From positions 310,001 to 374,000 of the forward strand of contig NC_083598.1 in assembly GCF_020882245.1 (NCBI RefSeq): DNA of 64,000 bases. Direction: 5' to 3'. The stretch comes from Rhopalosiphum padi. Lineage: Eukaryota; Arthropoda; Insecta; Hemiptera; Aphididae. Shown here in pieces: positions 10,575 through 21,235 of the stretch. The translations under genes were made by a program, and so were the position numbers. Numbering within the stretch: the first letter of the stretch is position 1; the number at the start of each line of letters is the position of its first letter. The notes below the pieces were generated by a model. It was not told the DNA's origin, did not search any database, and was given only the letters and a program-made list of their open reading frames with translations.

Positions 10575-11215
10575 ACAGGGTGGTTTTTTTATCATAAAAC
10601 ACTCATTATTTCAAAAAGTATTCATGTTTTAGAAAATATTTTTTTACATAGTTTTAAGTTGTTAAAAAACAACGTTTTTATTAAAAAAATTATATTTTTA
10701 AATATTTTTTTAAGTTTTTACTTTTTTGAATGACAGCACAGTTTTAATTTCATATTCCGAAGCAGAATAATTTTCTGAGTATTTTGATACATAAAATTCG
10801 AATTTAGGGCAAGTAGTTTATGAGTTATAAGTTTTTAAAGTTTAAATGTGTGGAGTGGAGTGGTACGGGGTTACCCCGCAAAATGTTTGTCCACTACTCC
10901 ACTTGTCTAAACTTTAATTAAGTATAACTCATAAACTACTCGCCCTAAATTCAAATTTTATGTATCAAAATACTCAGAAAATTATTCTGCTTTGAAATAT
11001 GAAATTAAAACTATGCTGTCATTCAAAAAAGTAAAACTTTAAAACGTTTTTAAAAAGTTTAAAACTTAAAAAAATATAAGGATAAAAAATATTTAAAAAT
11101 ATAATTTTTTAATAAAAACGTTGTTTTTAACAATTTAAAACTATGTAAAAAATATTTTCTAAAACATGAATACTTTTTGAAATAATGAGTGTTTTATGAT
11201 AAAAGAATCACCCCG
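10575..11215. mobile_element. Fold-back element with about 300-bp arms (ACAGGGTG ends)
   Basis: The sequence from ACAGGGTGGTTTTTTTATC is repeated in inverted orientation at the right end (GATAAAAGAATCACCCCGT), and the match continues inward for about 300 bp on each side: TAAAACACTCATTATTTC, AGTATTCATGTTTTAG and CGCCCTAAATTC all have inverted partners. The centre (10870-10900) contains GGGGTTACCCC. ATAT flanks both ends, compatible with a short TA-type duplication. There is no coding capacity. Superfamily unknown. Confidence 0.75.
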
Positions 11216-11549
11216 TATATATTTATTTTATTCGTGATTTTGTTTGTATACTTAAATTATTTCAATAGTTATACTTCTAATATCATTTAATAAAATTTTT
11301 CTTATTAATATATTGAAAATATATTAAAGTAAATTATCAATAATTCAAATTGATCTTTTTATTCTTTTTTCATAGTGTGGGAGAATGGAGTGGTGAGGGA
11401 AATTATATTGAAGCCTATGGTGGTACTTATATTAAATCCGTTTTGTTTGTCCATCATTCCAATTCCAATAGTAAAACACTTTGTCATGATATTCAACAAA
11501 CGCTTACATTCCAATCTCCACAACCACTGCAAACCCCTTATCTCAGAAA

Positions 11550-12860
11550 CGTCCATCACTACTATTCCTATTTGTTTCGCCGAATTCTATTTTGCCAAAT
11601 CTTATTTCGCTGGCAAAAAAACCCAGTTGTAAATGGATTAATAAAAAATCCCAATTTGCCGAAAATCTCAAGTTTTAATCATCATAGCTTGGATGGGTAG
11701 AGTGGGTAGACATTACATAGAAGATTTACAAAAATGTGATATTTGGAACTGAAGGAATTTTAAAAACTGTGCAGTAGTGAAATTATTTTTATTGGTGGGA
11801 CGTTTAAATTTATTTAAATTATTATTATAAAAGTAATTTATTATGATATTTTTAGTACATAATTATTAATTATATTAAATTTACTTTTAAGGCTTATGCA
11901 TTGCTACCGAACAAAAATACAGCAACTTATTCAAGAATGTTTAAAATAATAAAAGCTGCTTTAAGACAATGTTTAGTATTTTTTCCAAAAATCAATATGG
12001 TTTTCAGTCAGGTAAATCAACAATTGATGCTTTAATCCAAGCAGATAAATATATAAGGGAAAATTTAGATAATAATAATAAAGTAATGGGTATCTTTAAA
12101 AAAAAGCATTTGATTCGGTAAACCATAGTATAGTATAGTTTTAGTTGGAAGATATCAAGCTGTTAGAGTTGATAATGTTTTGAGTAACTTTTTACCAAGT
12201 ATAACTATATAGAGTCCCACGAGGTACAGTGTTAGGACCTCTATTTTTTATAATCTATACAAATGGTTTATTTGGCTTAAATTTAAATGCTAAAATAGTA
12301 TTATAAACAAAAACTTGTAATTGTATTTTCTTTCTATTACATTTATCTATATGAAATATGTATTTATAAAATGTAATACGTTAATAATAATATAAATAAA
12401 AAATTGTAATATGTTTAGTATTGTATTGAACTTGCTGCACCCACCACAAGCTATGCTTTTGGGGCGTCGTCATTAATTGTTTAATTTATTTTTATGTTTT
12501 CTTTATGTATGTAAAATATTATTTTCACAACAAACTATTTATTATTATTATATTTAGCCCAAATACATTTCAAATTGATTTTGAAAATGGTATGTTTGTT
12601 TCTATTAGAGAACATTTTGGCTATGACACATCCACACATCTATGATGCAGTTTATTCCACTTTTTTGGTAAATCAATTTTCAAATAATGATTGACGAATG
12701 TTTATATAATAATTTTACTAAATATTTAAAACAATGATAAACTGACTATACAAATAAAATTAATATTTTTTTTAACAAAAATGAAACAAAATTCTATTTC
12801 ATTATGATTTGGCGAAATGATTTATTTCGGCAAGATGGGATTCGGTGAAATCTTCCAGAT
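11550..12860. repeat. Possible MULE-type terminal repeats around a LINE fragment
   Basis: Short related motifs face each other: left cgccgaattctattttgcc with caatttgccgaaaatctc, right gatttggcgaaatg with ttcggcaagatgggattcgg. Such clusters of TTTGGCGAAA-like motifs resemble the inverted ends of MULE-type elements. The fragment of LINE reverse transcriptase at 11982-12300 lies between them. No target duplication was found, so this remains tentative. The open frame at 11350-11700 covers the left cluster and is probably spurious. Confidence 0.3.
11982..12530 (+). pseudogene. Jockey-like LINE reverse transcriptase fragment and 3' tail
   Basis: Conceptual translation reads FSKNQYGFQSGKSTIDALIQ, then KVMGIF, a damaged FDSVNHS block, and VPRGTVLGPLFFIIYTNGLF. 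The QYGFRxGxST...D....FDxVxH....VPQGxxLGPLLFxIYxNDL order is that of Jockey/CR1-type reverse transcriptases. The polymerase then stops and is joined to a 3' untranslated-type tail (12400-12480, ctgcacccaccacaagctat..ggggcgtcgtc) that I associate with aphid LINE ends. Frameshifts and the missing YADD region make it dead. Confidence 0.6.
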
Positions 12861-13517
12861 GACCCCCGAAGACGCCTAAAACGAACTCTAAAACGAACTT
12901 AGTGTCATGGCGGATGTATATCAATTACACCAAAATGTTCTATTTACTTAAGAAATTAATCAATTGCGCCGTATATTAACGTCACCGAAATTATTTTTTT
13001 TAATAATAAAAAAAATGTAAAAGTCTTACATTTATGTTAAACATTTTTTAAATAGAAGTACATTGGAACTATTAAAAATTAAAAAATGATGACTATAAAA
13101 ATATTTTGTAAAAAGACAGGTAAAGTTGGTTATCACCAGCCAAATAGGTATTGAATTATATTATTTTAACAAATTTTCCATTGTATTTAATTTGTTTTTT
13201 TGCCATAATATATGTATAATTGTGTTGTATTGTCATTTGTGGTCTTGTGGACGCCAATGTTTGAATCCTTTTGAGTTAAGTAAAAAATATATATTAACTA
13301 TTATAGTACACTGCATGTACCAATACACTTTTAATTTAAAAAAAAAATTGTATAATATGATACATCGTTTATTGTTTAACAAACATTCAGCGGAATCAAC
13401 ATCAATAAATATCTGGCGGAATCGAAATTTCATCACTGGATGCCATCATCCAGTGGATGGCTCCTTCTCTAAAATCTCTAGTATCTTTAATATGTAACAA
13501 ATATATTTAATTTATCT

Positions 13518-13531
13518 AATCTTATTTTATT
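13518..13531. repeat. Target-site duplication, left copy, of the RTE-like element
   Basis: AATCTTATTTTATT here is repeated exactly at 16683-16696, just after the A-tail. This marks the insertion boundaries of the retrotransposon. Confidence 0.85.
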
Positions 13532-16500
13532 TTTGGCGTAGGGAAAGTGGCGCGCCCATCGCCCAGTGCACAACATTGTGCACTGCAGTATCCCCACACT
13601 GACTTTAACTAGTTGGTGTGGCCCGGTCCTCCTGGTAGGGGGTTTAGCGTAGGGCTAACAACCCTACCTAGTAAAAAACAACTTGTTCAGGAACAAACAA
13701 ATTTGACTCGGGACAGAGTTTTTGGAAAATCGACTGGAAAACGGAAAAAGGACTTACTTTTTGGAACTTGGAACGTGCGTACACTATATAAATCTGGAGC
13801 AGTTCACAACATAGTGAATGAAGTTGAAAAATATAAAGTTAAACTAACAGCATTGCAAGAAATCAGATGGACCAATACAGGGACGATAAATATTAACGAA
13901 ACAACTATCTTCTACGGTGGCTGTATTGAGCAACGTCAATTAGGAACGGGTTTTGCGGTACACAAAGATTTAGTCCCTGCAGTTAAAGAATTCAAAGACA
14001 TTAACCCTAGAATGAGTGTCTTAACAATAGAAGCACAATGGTTTGATATAAGCTTCGTAAATGTACATGCTCCAACGGAGGACAAATCTCAAGATGAGAA
14101 AGAAGCGTTCTATGAACAATTGGAAAATGCACTGAACTTGATTCCTAGCAATAGGATACAAATCGTGCTAGGAGATTTAAATGCCAAAGTTGGGAAAGAA
14201 AAAATGTTTAGACAAGTGACAGGAGGACACAGTTTACACGATGAGACAAACGACAACGGAACTAAACTAATTGACTTTGCAATCGGGAATGGTTTAGTAT
14301 TAAGGAGTACAATGTTCCCACATAAAAATATACATAAGGGAACTTGGAGGTCACCTGATGGAAGATATACTAACCAAATAGACCATATCCTGGTCAATTC
14401 AAGATTTAAAAACTGTATCCAAGATGTCAGATCGATTAGAGGGGCAGACTCGGACTCAGATCACTATCTCATAAGAGGTAAAATGAAAATAAAGCTCAAA
14501 AAACGCCCTCATACACGTATGGAACAACTTACTAGGTATGACGTAGCAAAACTAGATGACCCAAATCGTATAAATACTTTCAGACATAAAATACGTCAAG
14601 AATTTATTAATTACGACTTTAAGAACATTGTTACGGTAGATGAGAAGTGGAATAAAACTAAGGATATATTAAACAAAATATCTGATGATGTAATAGGAAA
14701 ACAAAAAAAAACAAAAAAACCATGGTTTAACGATACATGTATGAAAGCCCTAAAACGGAAAAAAGAAACTAGAAAACAGTGGCTTAACGACATAGACAAC
14801 GTGGAAAAAGAAAACAACTACATAATATGCAAAAAAGAAGTAAACAATATAATCAGATACGAAAAAAGAAGATATACCAAGAGCATGCTAGAAGAAACAG
14901 AAGAATACCAAAAAATGAATAGGTCACGTCTGTTATTCCAAAATATCAATGCACTTAGAAAGGGATTCAAGAAACAGGAAAAGTTCCTAAAAAATTGCGA
15001 TGGTATGCTAATTACAGACCCAAATGATATCTTAGATAAATAACTACTTTGAGAACCTCCTTAATTGCGACGAACCCATAGACACATTTAATTGGACTGA
15101 CGTAGAACCAAACGAAAGCGAATATCTTCCACCATCCAGAATTGAGATAGCAGAACAAATTAAGAGGTTAAAAAATCATAAGACTCCAGGTGAAGATGGA
15201 ATCCAGGCTGAGATTCTAAAAAATTTAGATGAAGAAGCCATATTCAACATACATAACCTAGTAGATCTAGTCTGGAAAGAAGAAAAAATCCCGGAAGATT
15301 GGAGAACTGCTCTAGTATGTCCGATATACAAAAAAAACGATCCACTCGAATGTAATAATTATAGGGGCATCGCTCTACTTAATACAACATACAAAGTCTT
15401 GTCGTATTGCATCCTTGATAGGATGAAACCAATCTCCGAAGGAATACTGGGAGACTACCAAGGAGGTTTTAGACCAAATAGATCCACCACAGACCAAATA
15501 TTTACTATTAGGCAGATATTTCAGAAAATGTGGGAATTTGATAAGGAGGTATATACTTTGTTTGTAGACTTTGAGAAAGCATACGATTCCATACATAGAC
15601 CAACACTATTTAAGATATTAAAAGAGTTCAATATGCCAAAAAAGTTAATTAACCTGATTAAAGCGACAATGGAAAATTCTGAAATAAAAATAAAAAGAGC
15701 GAACTCTACATCTAAACCGTTCAAAGTAACTTCTGGTTTAAGGCAAGGGGATGCATTATCTCCAATCCTTTTTAACTTAGTTCTGGAAAAGGTTGTCAGA
15801 GATATGAACATATCAGGAGGTGTGACTTTAGGACAGTCGAAGATAGGCCTGCTAGCATATGCTGACGATATTGCCATCTTAGGAGACAATATCGAAATAG
15901 TAAAAATACATTGTAAAAAACTGATGGATGCGGCGAATAAAGTTGGTCTCAGAATAAATGATAAAAAGACAGAATATATGAAACTAAACAGAAAAGACAG
16001 GACGTATCGCCACGGGGAGAGTATGAATGTAGATGGACATATATTCCAAAGAGTTCCACAATTTAAATACTTAGGTGTCCTCTTAACTCAGGACAATGAG
16101 TTAAAAGTAGAGATTTCCAAAAGAATGCAACTGTCCAATAACTGCTATTTTGGTGTGGGAACCTTGCTAAAATCGAGATCAATATCTTTGAACTTAAAAA
16201 TAAAAATATACATGACATTAATACGTCCTGTCGTCCTATATGGGTCAGAAACATGGACACCAAGGAAAATAGAGGAAATAAAACTAGACACATTTGAAAG
16301 GAAAATTTTAAGACGTATATACGGACCTTGTTTCGACTCAAGAACCCAAGAGTGGAGAATTCGAACCAATGAAGAACTACAGAACTTGTTTCAGAGATCA
16401 TGTATTTCAAACGAAATCAAAAAAAGAAGACTGTTGTGGGCAGGCCACGCCTGGAGAAAAAAAGACGCTATGATTAACACAGTAATCGGGGAAGAACCGA

Positions 16501-16684
16501 AAGGAAAGAGACCACTAGGTAGACCACGCCTAAGATGGGAAGATTGTGTGAAGAAAGATGTTAAAGAGGTTGATCCAGGAGCAAACTGGAGAGAAATAGC
16601 AGAAAATAGAATAAGTTGGAGAGAAATTTGTTTTGCGGGATGGTCTTAAAGGCCGGAAAAACCCCCCCCAAAAAAAAAAAAAAA
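13532..16684 (+). mobile_element. Near full-length RTE-like non-LTR retrotransposon
   Basis: A 3.15-kb insertion with a 14-bp target-site duplication on both sides, an A-tail at 16670-16684, a short 5' leader of about 80 bp, one long reading frame for endonuclease plus reverse transcriptase, and a 3' UTR of only about 20 bp. The leader holds a perfect 10-bp hairpin (CAGTGCACAA / TTGTGCACTG, 13564-13585) and a second stem CCACAC/GTGTGG (near 13593-13621). The complete 5' end and duplication imply full-length reverse transcription. Only one frameshift is evident, so the copy is young. Relatives are often annotated as 'craniofacial development protein 2-like' because bovine CFDP2 captured an RTE endonuclease. 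Confidence 0.87.
13613..16649 (+). pseudogene. APE endonuclease-reverse transcriptase polyprotein, one frameshift
   Basis: The first frame (to the stop at 15041-15043) encodes the APE-type endonuclease: FGTWNVRTLYKSGA, LQEIRWTNTGT, FVNVHAPTEDKS, VLGDLNAKVGKE, YTNQIDHILV and DSDSDHYLI, followed by a basic linker. From 15039 the next frame continues NNYFENLLNCDEP, KTPGEDGIQAEIL, NYRGIALLN, GGFRPNRSTTDQIF, FVDFEKAYDSI, LRQGDALSPILFNLVLEKV and the catalytic LLAYADDIAIL, then YGSETWTP and a C-terminal AGHAWRKKDA..GKRPLGRPRLRWEDC. A small indel near 15037-15045 breaks the frame; together the parts give about 1,000 residues, normal for RTE. No in-frame ATG precedes the endonuclease; the frame opens after a TAG at about 13607. 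The element makes DNA copies by target-primed reverse transcription. Confidence 0.88.
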
Positions 16685-16696
16685 TCTTATTTTATT

Positions 16697-16910
16697 AACC
16701 TTTAAACGAATGACGGACATTTCCCCAGGACAATCCCCCCCAGGCTATTTTTGGCAGAGTAGGACATTTCTCCCCCCACCCCCCAGTACATTTTTTGATG
16801 CGGAGATTTCCCCCTATATTAAAAACTATTTAAAACATGTATTATAATTATCATATTTTAAAAATATTACATTATTTTCCCACGCATATTCAAAATGTAT
16901 TTAAAATAAG
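16697..16910. other. Intergenic, C-rich repeat remnants
   Basis: Holds 'cgacatttccccaggacaatcccccccagg' style C-rich fragments, partly repeated near 18115-18150 in inverted sense (gaatgtccgtttc, ggggggaaatatcc), so the pair may be the ends of an old inverted-repeat element enclosing the hAT at 16911-17543. No gene seen. Confidence 0.3.
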
Positions 16911-17543
16911 TAGAGCGCGGATTTGTATGCATTTGCATAATATTTATTCTGGTTGATCGTATGATATGCTAAGTGAGCACAACATTTATTTCATGACATA
17001 ATAATTTAAAAAATGTAACTTTTTTAGCGCATATTTTTGCATATTTTGATATTTTTCTATTTTAAGGGCTTATTTTACAATTTTAATAGCATATTTCATA
17101 TTTTAGTGCATATTTCGATTTTTTTGTTTTTTTAGATATTTTTTAAATAGTAATATTATAATATAATAATATAAAATGATTGTCATACAATGCAATTCAC
17201 ATTTAGGTATAAGTTAATTTATTTTAGGATACACTTTTTATATAAATTGATTCCTATTTTTTTTCTTATAGATTAAAACTACCTACAAAAAAAAAGAAAA
17301 AATTAAGAAAAGTAGATAAATATTTATAGTTGAGTTCGATAATTATTTTAAATTGTAAAAAAAAAATTTTAATAGTATTAATGAAATGTTTAAAAAATCT
17401 TTTTTTTTGCTTATCTTTTTTATGCATATTTTTTATTTTTCGCGCATATTTTAACATTTTAGTGCATAGAGTTATGGATATTTAGGGTTTTTAGCGCATA
17501 TTTGGTTGGTTTTTAATGCATATAAGATATAATCCGCGCTCTA
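16911..17543. mobile_element. Non-autonomous hAT element, 633 bp, perfect 8-bp duplication
   Basis: Ends read TAGAGCGCGGATTTGTATGC and, inverted, AATCCGCGCTCTA, flanked by AAAATAAG on both sides (16903-16910 and 17544-17551). Inside both ends the motif GCATATTT recurs many times (for example near 17030, 17090, 17110, 17424, 17448 and 17499). There is no transposase. Terminus and layout match the hAT at 1218-2011. Confidence 0.85.
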
Positions 17544-18317
17544 AAAATAAGTATTAAAATAATCACAATATTATATTATATACATATATGACAGATATAT
17601 ATATCATATATATTTATAACTACTACTCAATCAAATAGTTTAGCATTATGACGTTCCTCGCCAATAAGTCCTCCTTATTTATGGAATGTACATAATTCTA
17701 TACATAAAAAAAACACAGGTAGAATAAATAATATAAGTGAAGGTTTCAATAACAAATTTAAAAGAGCTTAATAATAAGAATTCAACAGCCAAATATTTGG
17801 ATATTTATTGAAGCACTTCAGAGATAAAATTCAGTAGTAATTATTAAATTGTTAAGTATCCAAACTCGTATGGTTGAATATACAAAAAAAAATTAATATG
17901 AAAAAGGCTTAAAAATATGTGTTTAGGGATAAGTATAGAATCGGACATTAAAGATTTTTTACGGAATGTTTCAATCTATGTCGCAATTTCTAGTTATTTT
18001 TTATTATTTTGATTTGTACCTATTATAAAAAATAAAAATAATAACTGCATATATTTTATTATAAATATACTAATTATATAGGTACAAATATTGAAATAAA
18101 AATATAATGGGAATGTCCGTTTCAACAAATTTACGGGGGGAAATATCCATTTATTCTTTTAAACATTATTTGTGCTTATTGTAAAAAAAAATATGAACAA
18201 ATTATACAAATTCTATATTAAAATAAATGTAAGCAAGTTAATCTATTAGTGGGTCTCTGTTGTGGGTGTATTAAATATGAGTTAATAAATGATATATCAA
18301 TATTATAATAGTATACT

Positions 18318-18870
18318 AAAAACGATTCTGAGTGGAGCCAGTCTGGTCAGTGGTCCGTCTATTCTATATTATCAACCATCACAATAAAATTATATGATTT
18401 TTTGATACATAGCAATTTATTAAGTCATTTATTTTACTGTTAGTGCTAATCGACAGGCTAATATAAATTTTTCTTGGCTATTATAATATTTAATTACTTT
18501 AATAATATTTATTTATACCATATTTTATCAACTTAAATAATTCAAAATGTAATATTGTAATAACATCTTTCTATAATTTGTAAATATTGTAAAACAGTAA
18601 AAACAGATTCAGCAGTACCTAGTAATATAGATAAAATTCTTAAAATTAATCAAATATGTCATTGCGTATAGTGAAATTCATAATAGTATAATATACATTA
18701 TACATAAACATTTTAAGCTCCCGCGAATAATGTTTTTGAATTATATAAAAAAAGCTAACATCGTTATTTATCGTATAAACAAGTTATCTCGTCTAATTTT
18801 GAACTTAAAATGTTTATGAAAGATATGTGCCTATGCATTTTTAATTATTTTACACTGATGTAGAAGAATA
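18318..18870 (+). repeat. Dispersed repeat, same family as 22840-23830
   Basis: Begins 'aaaacgattctgagtgg' and shares landmark order with the region at 22840-23830: a taatataattttt block, 'accatattttatcaactt', 'tgtcattgcgtat' and 'tatgcatttttaat'. The opposite-strand relative at 42760-43560 carries the matching 'ttcagaatcgttttt'. No coding capacity is seen. The class is unknown to me. Confidence 0.5.
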
Positions 18871-18872
18871 AC

Positions 18873-19814
18873 CATAGGCGCAATTTAAGGGGGGGTTATT
18901 TAAGCCCCCCTAATTTTTTAAATATATTCATTCTTAAATCCATGATAAAATGTACCTAATAAAAAAAAAAATGTAATTATGGGTTTTTTAGCCATCTCGA
19001 AAGTCAGTGTACAAGTGTGTTGTATAATAAGACAATAATAGTAATTCAATATTACGATACATCGTACATCGTCGAACTGCTCAATGCCTGTATAACAGCT
19101 TGAGTGTAGATAATCTGTTAACATAGTAGTAGTATGGGTATAAAATATGTTATAATCTCATATTAGCTATTTATTAGTAACGCTAGGAAGTGCTGTTAAT
19201 TTAATCGTAGGAATAATAAAGACTTTTGAGTCATTACGGCGGAAATTGAATTTCAGAAAATCTGGAATAATATCATTGACTTTGATGAGTCTAATAATCT
19301 AGATCTTCTCACTACTAGTAAATATTTCATATAATAATAATATATTAAATATACACATGACTTCGTTCAGAAATGTTGGTCGCAAAAAACTGCCTTAGAA
19401 GTACAAAGTTGAATTTTGATTTGGAGGAAGTAAAATCAGTTGTAGATTTAAAAGTATAATATCTAAATTTATATACTTTTTTATCTTTGTCACTCATTAT
19501 ACCGATTTCTTCAAGTGCATGTGAAACGTCTTTTTCAGCCATGAGGAAGATAAAAATTGGTTACGCACATCTATGTATCAAGATAGGTTTTCAAACGCTT
19601 CTATAGTTCTATAATATGTATAGAAAAGGACATTTATTGTAGTAATGAAGATATATTAAATAAATTTGCTGTGTCTAATCACCGTTTGCAATTATAAGAT
19701 TTAACATTATACTTATGTTATTTTTTTAGAGGGTGTGCGGGGCGGAGTTCCTGCGGGTCTCTGCGTATTTATAAATTTAGCCCCCCCAGATCGGTTGTCC
19801 AAATTGCGCCTATG
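18873..19814. mobile_element. hAT-like element, 942 bp, perfect 8-bp duplication
   Basis: Ends read CATAGGCGCAATTTAAGG and, inverted, CAAATTGCGCCTATG, flanked by AGAATAAC on both sides (18865-18872 and 19815-19822). The 8-bp duplication indicates a hAT element. Subterminal G- and C-runs (GGGGGGG, CCCCCCC) face each other. Two short minus-strand frames (19345-19542, 18918-19124) show no domain I can name. The termini differ from those of the TAG(A/G)G hAT family elsewhere in the window, so this is a separate family. Confidence 0.8.
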
Positions 19815-19822
19815 AGAATAAC

Positions 19823-21235
19823 TTATGTAGGATCTCGTATTAAATTTTCAAGCATTCTGATTCATCAAATATAAATTATAGAAAATAATAATATAAGCAT
19901 AATTGATTTATAAATTTATAACGCATTTCGATACGGATCGAAAAGCTAAAATATAGAGATCTCAAATTCAAACTTGATATCTCCTGATAATGGAAGATGA
20001 GTAATATTACTCTGTCTTTATGAACTTATGGTCGATATTCGATAAATACATAAATAAAACTATAATACCTGATCGTGTCGCCAACATTTCATCCAAATAG
20101 TATGTAATTCTTTATAGACATGAATTTATATGATATTCTTGAATAATTTATAAAATAAGAAATTTCAAATATCAACGAAATAGAGTAGCAACTAAGCGAA
20201 TGAAATCAAAAACTTTTTTTTGTAAGTATTTTAATTTTCAATAATATTGTGATTGTCCATCACAAATTCACAATTTTATGATAACATTATCAGGTACGGA
20301 CAAAGATAATAAAATATTATTATCTATGGATATCACGATTAAAGATATCTTTAACAAATAAAGTGTAAGTAATAAGTATTGATAAATATTATATATATAT
20401 GATGTATCTAACTTGTTTACAAAGGTAAACATTTTTTTAGATCTTAATATACTATTTTTTTAAATTAATTTTGTTGTGTTCTATGGTTATATAGTATATG
20501 ATATACCTAGTATAGTTCATGATAAGGTTATTCTGTGATGATAATCTTGAAATAGACATGTAAGATGTAACAACTAACAAGTAACTTCACGCATGTACCA
20601 TGCACACATCGAGCACTTAAAGAGACCTGTCGCTAGGGCCCTAATGCCCTATAATAAGATCTACAGTGCTTTACCGTCGCTAATTGTTTTGTGCTAATAT
20701 CGGCAACAACCTCGATTTAAGCACAGAACAATATGTGGGTGATTTCTATGGTGGATACTGGATAGTGGCTATCTTAAATTGTGTCGACAACTTTTTATAT
20801 GGATATAAATAATTCGCCGTCGCTCTATCCGTATTATGATCCAAGGTAAAATGGTAAAAACACTAAAAACACTAAGTAAAAAATTATTTTCTATAGGAGA
20901 TAGATATCAAGGAATTTATGAATTTAATGTTATATTTAAATATGATTTACTGTTTATGACGCTGTTAAAGTGGTAGACGGCAGTCTTTTCGTTTTCGTTT
21001 TCGCACTGCTGCTGGGAATCACGAATTAGAATAGTTAATTAGGATTTGAGTATTGACTATTAGGCTTAGGGCATTTAGCTGATAATGATATAATAATTTG
21101 GAATCAATCATCACTCGACACTATAAAAAATAAATAATATAAATGATGTAATATTGTAATAGATAACTTGGTTCCGTGATAATAGTAGTAATTAGTAAGT
21201 ACTGAAATAACGAAACAAATGAAATATATTTCATA
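19823..21235. other. Intergenic, upstream of the SAC3D1-like gene
   Basis: AT-rich with no recognisable coding region. A patch at 20965-21025 (cagtcttttcgttttcgttttcgcactgctgctggg) is less AT-rich and lies about 210 bp upstream of the SAC3D1-like start, so it may be part of its promoter or 5' UTR. Confidence 0.4.

Noticed and set aside
13126..13497. 123-codon plus-strand frame ending in a Trp/Arg/His-rich part
   Set aside because: The end (INIWRNRNFITGCHHPVDGS) looks protein-like and may be a transposase remnant, but I could not assign a family and the first half is AT-rich noise.
14110..14397. Minus-strand frame in the retrotransposon
   Set aside because: It is antisense to the conserved endonuclease domain and has no domain of its own; the same holds for the minus frames at 14611-14817, 15375-15596, 15521-15889 and 16063-16410.
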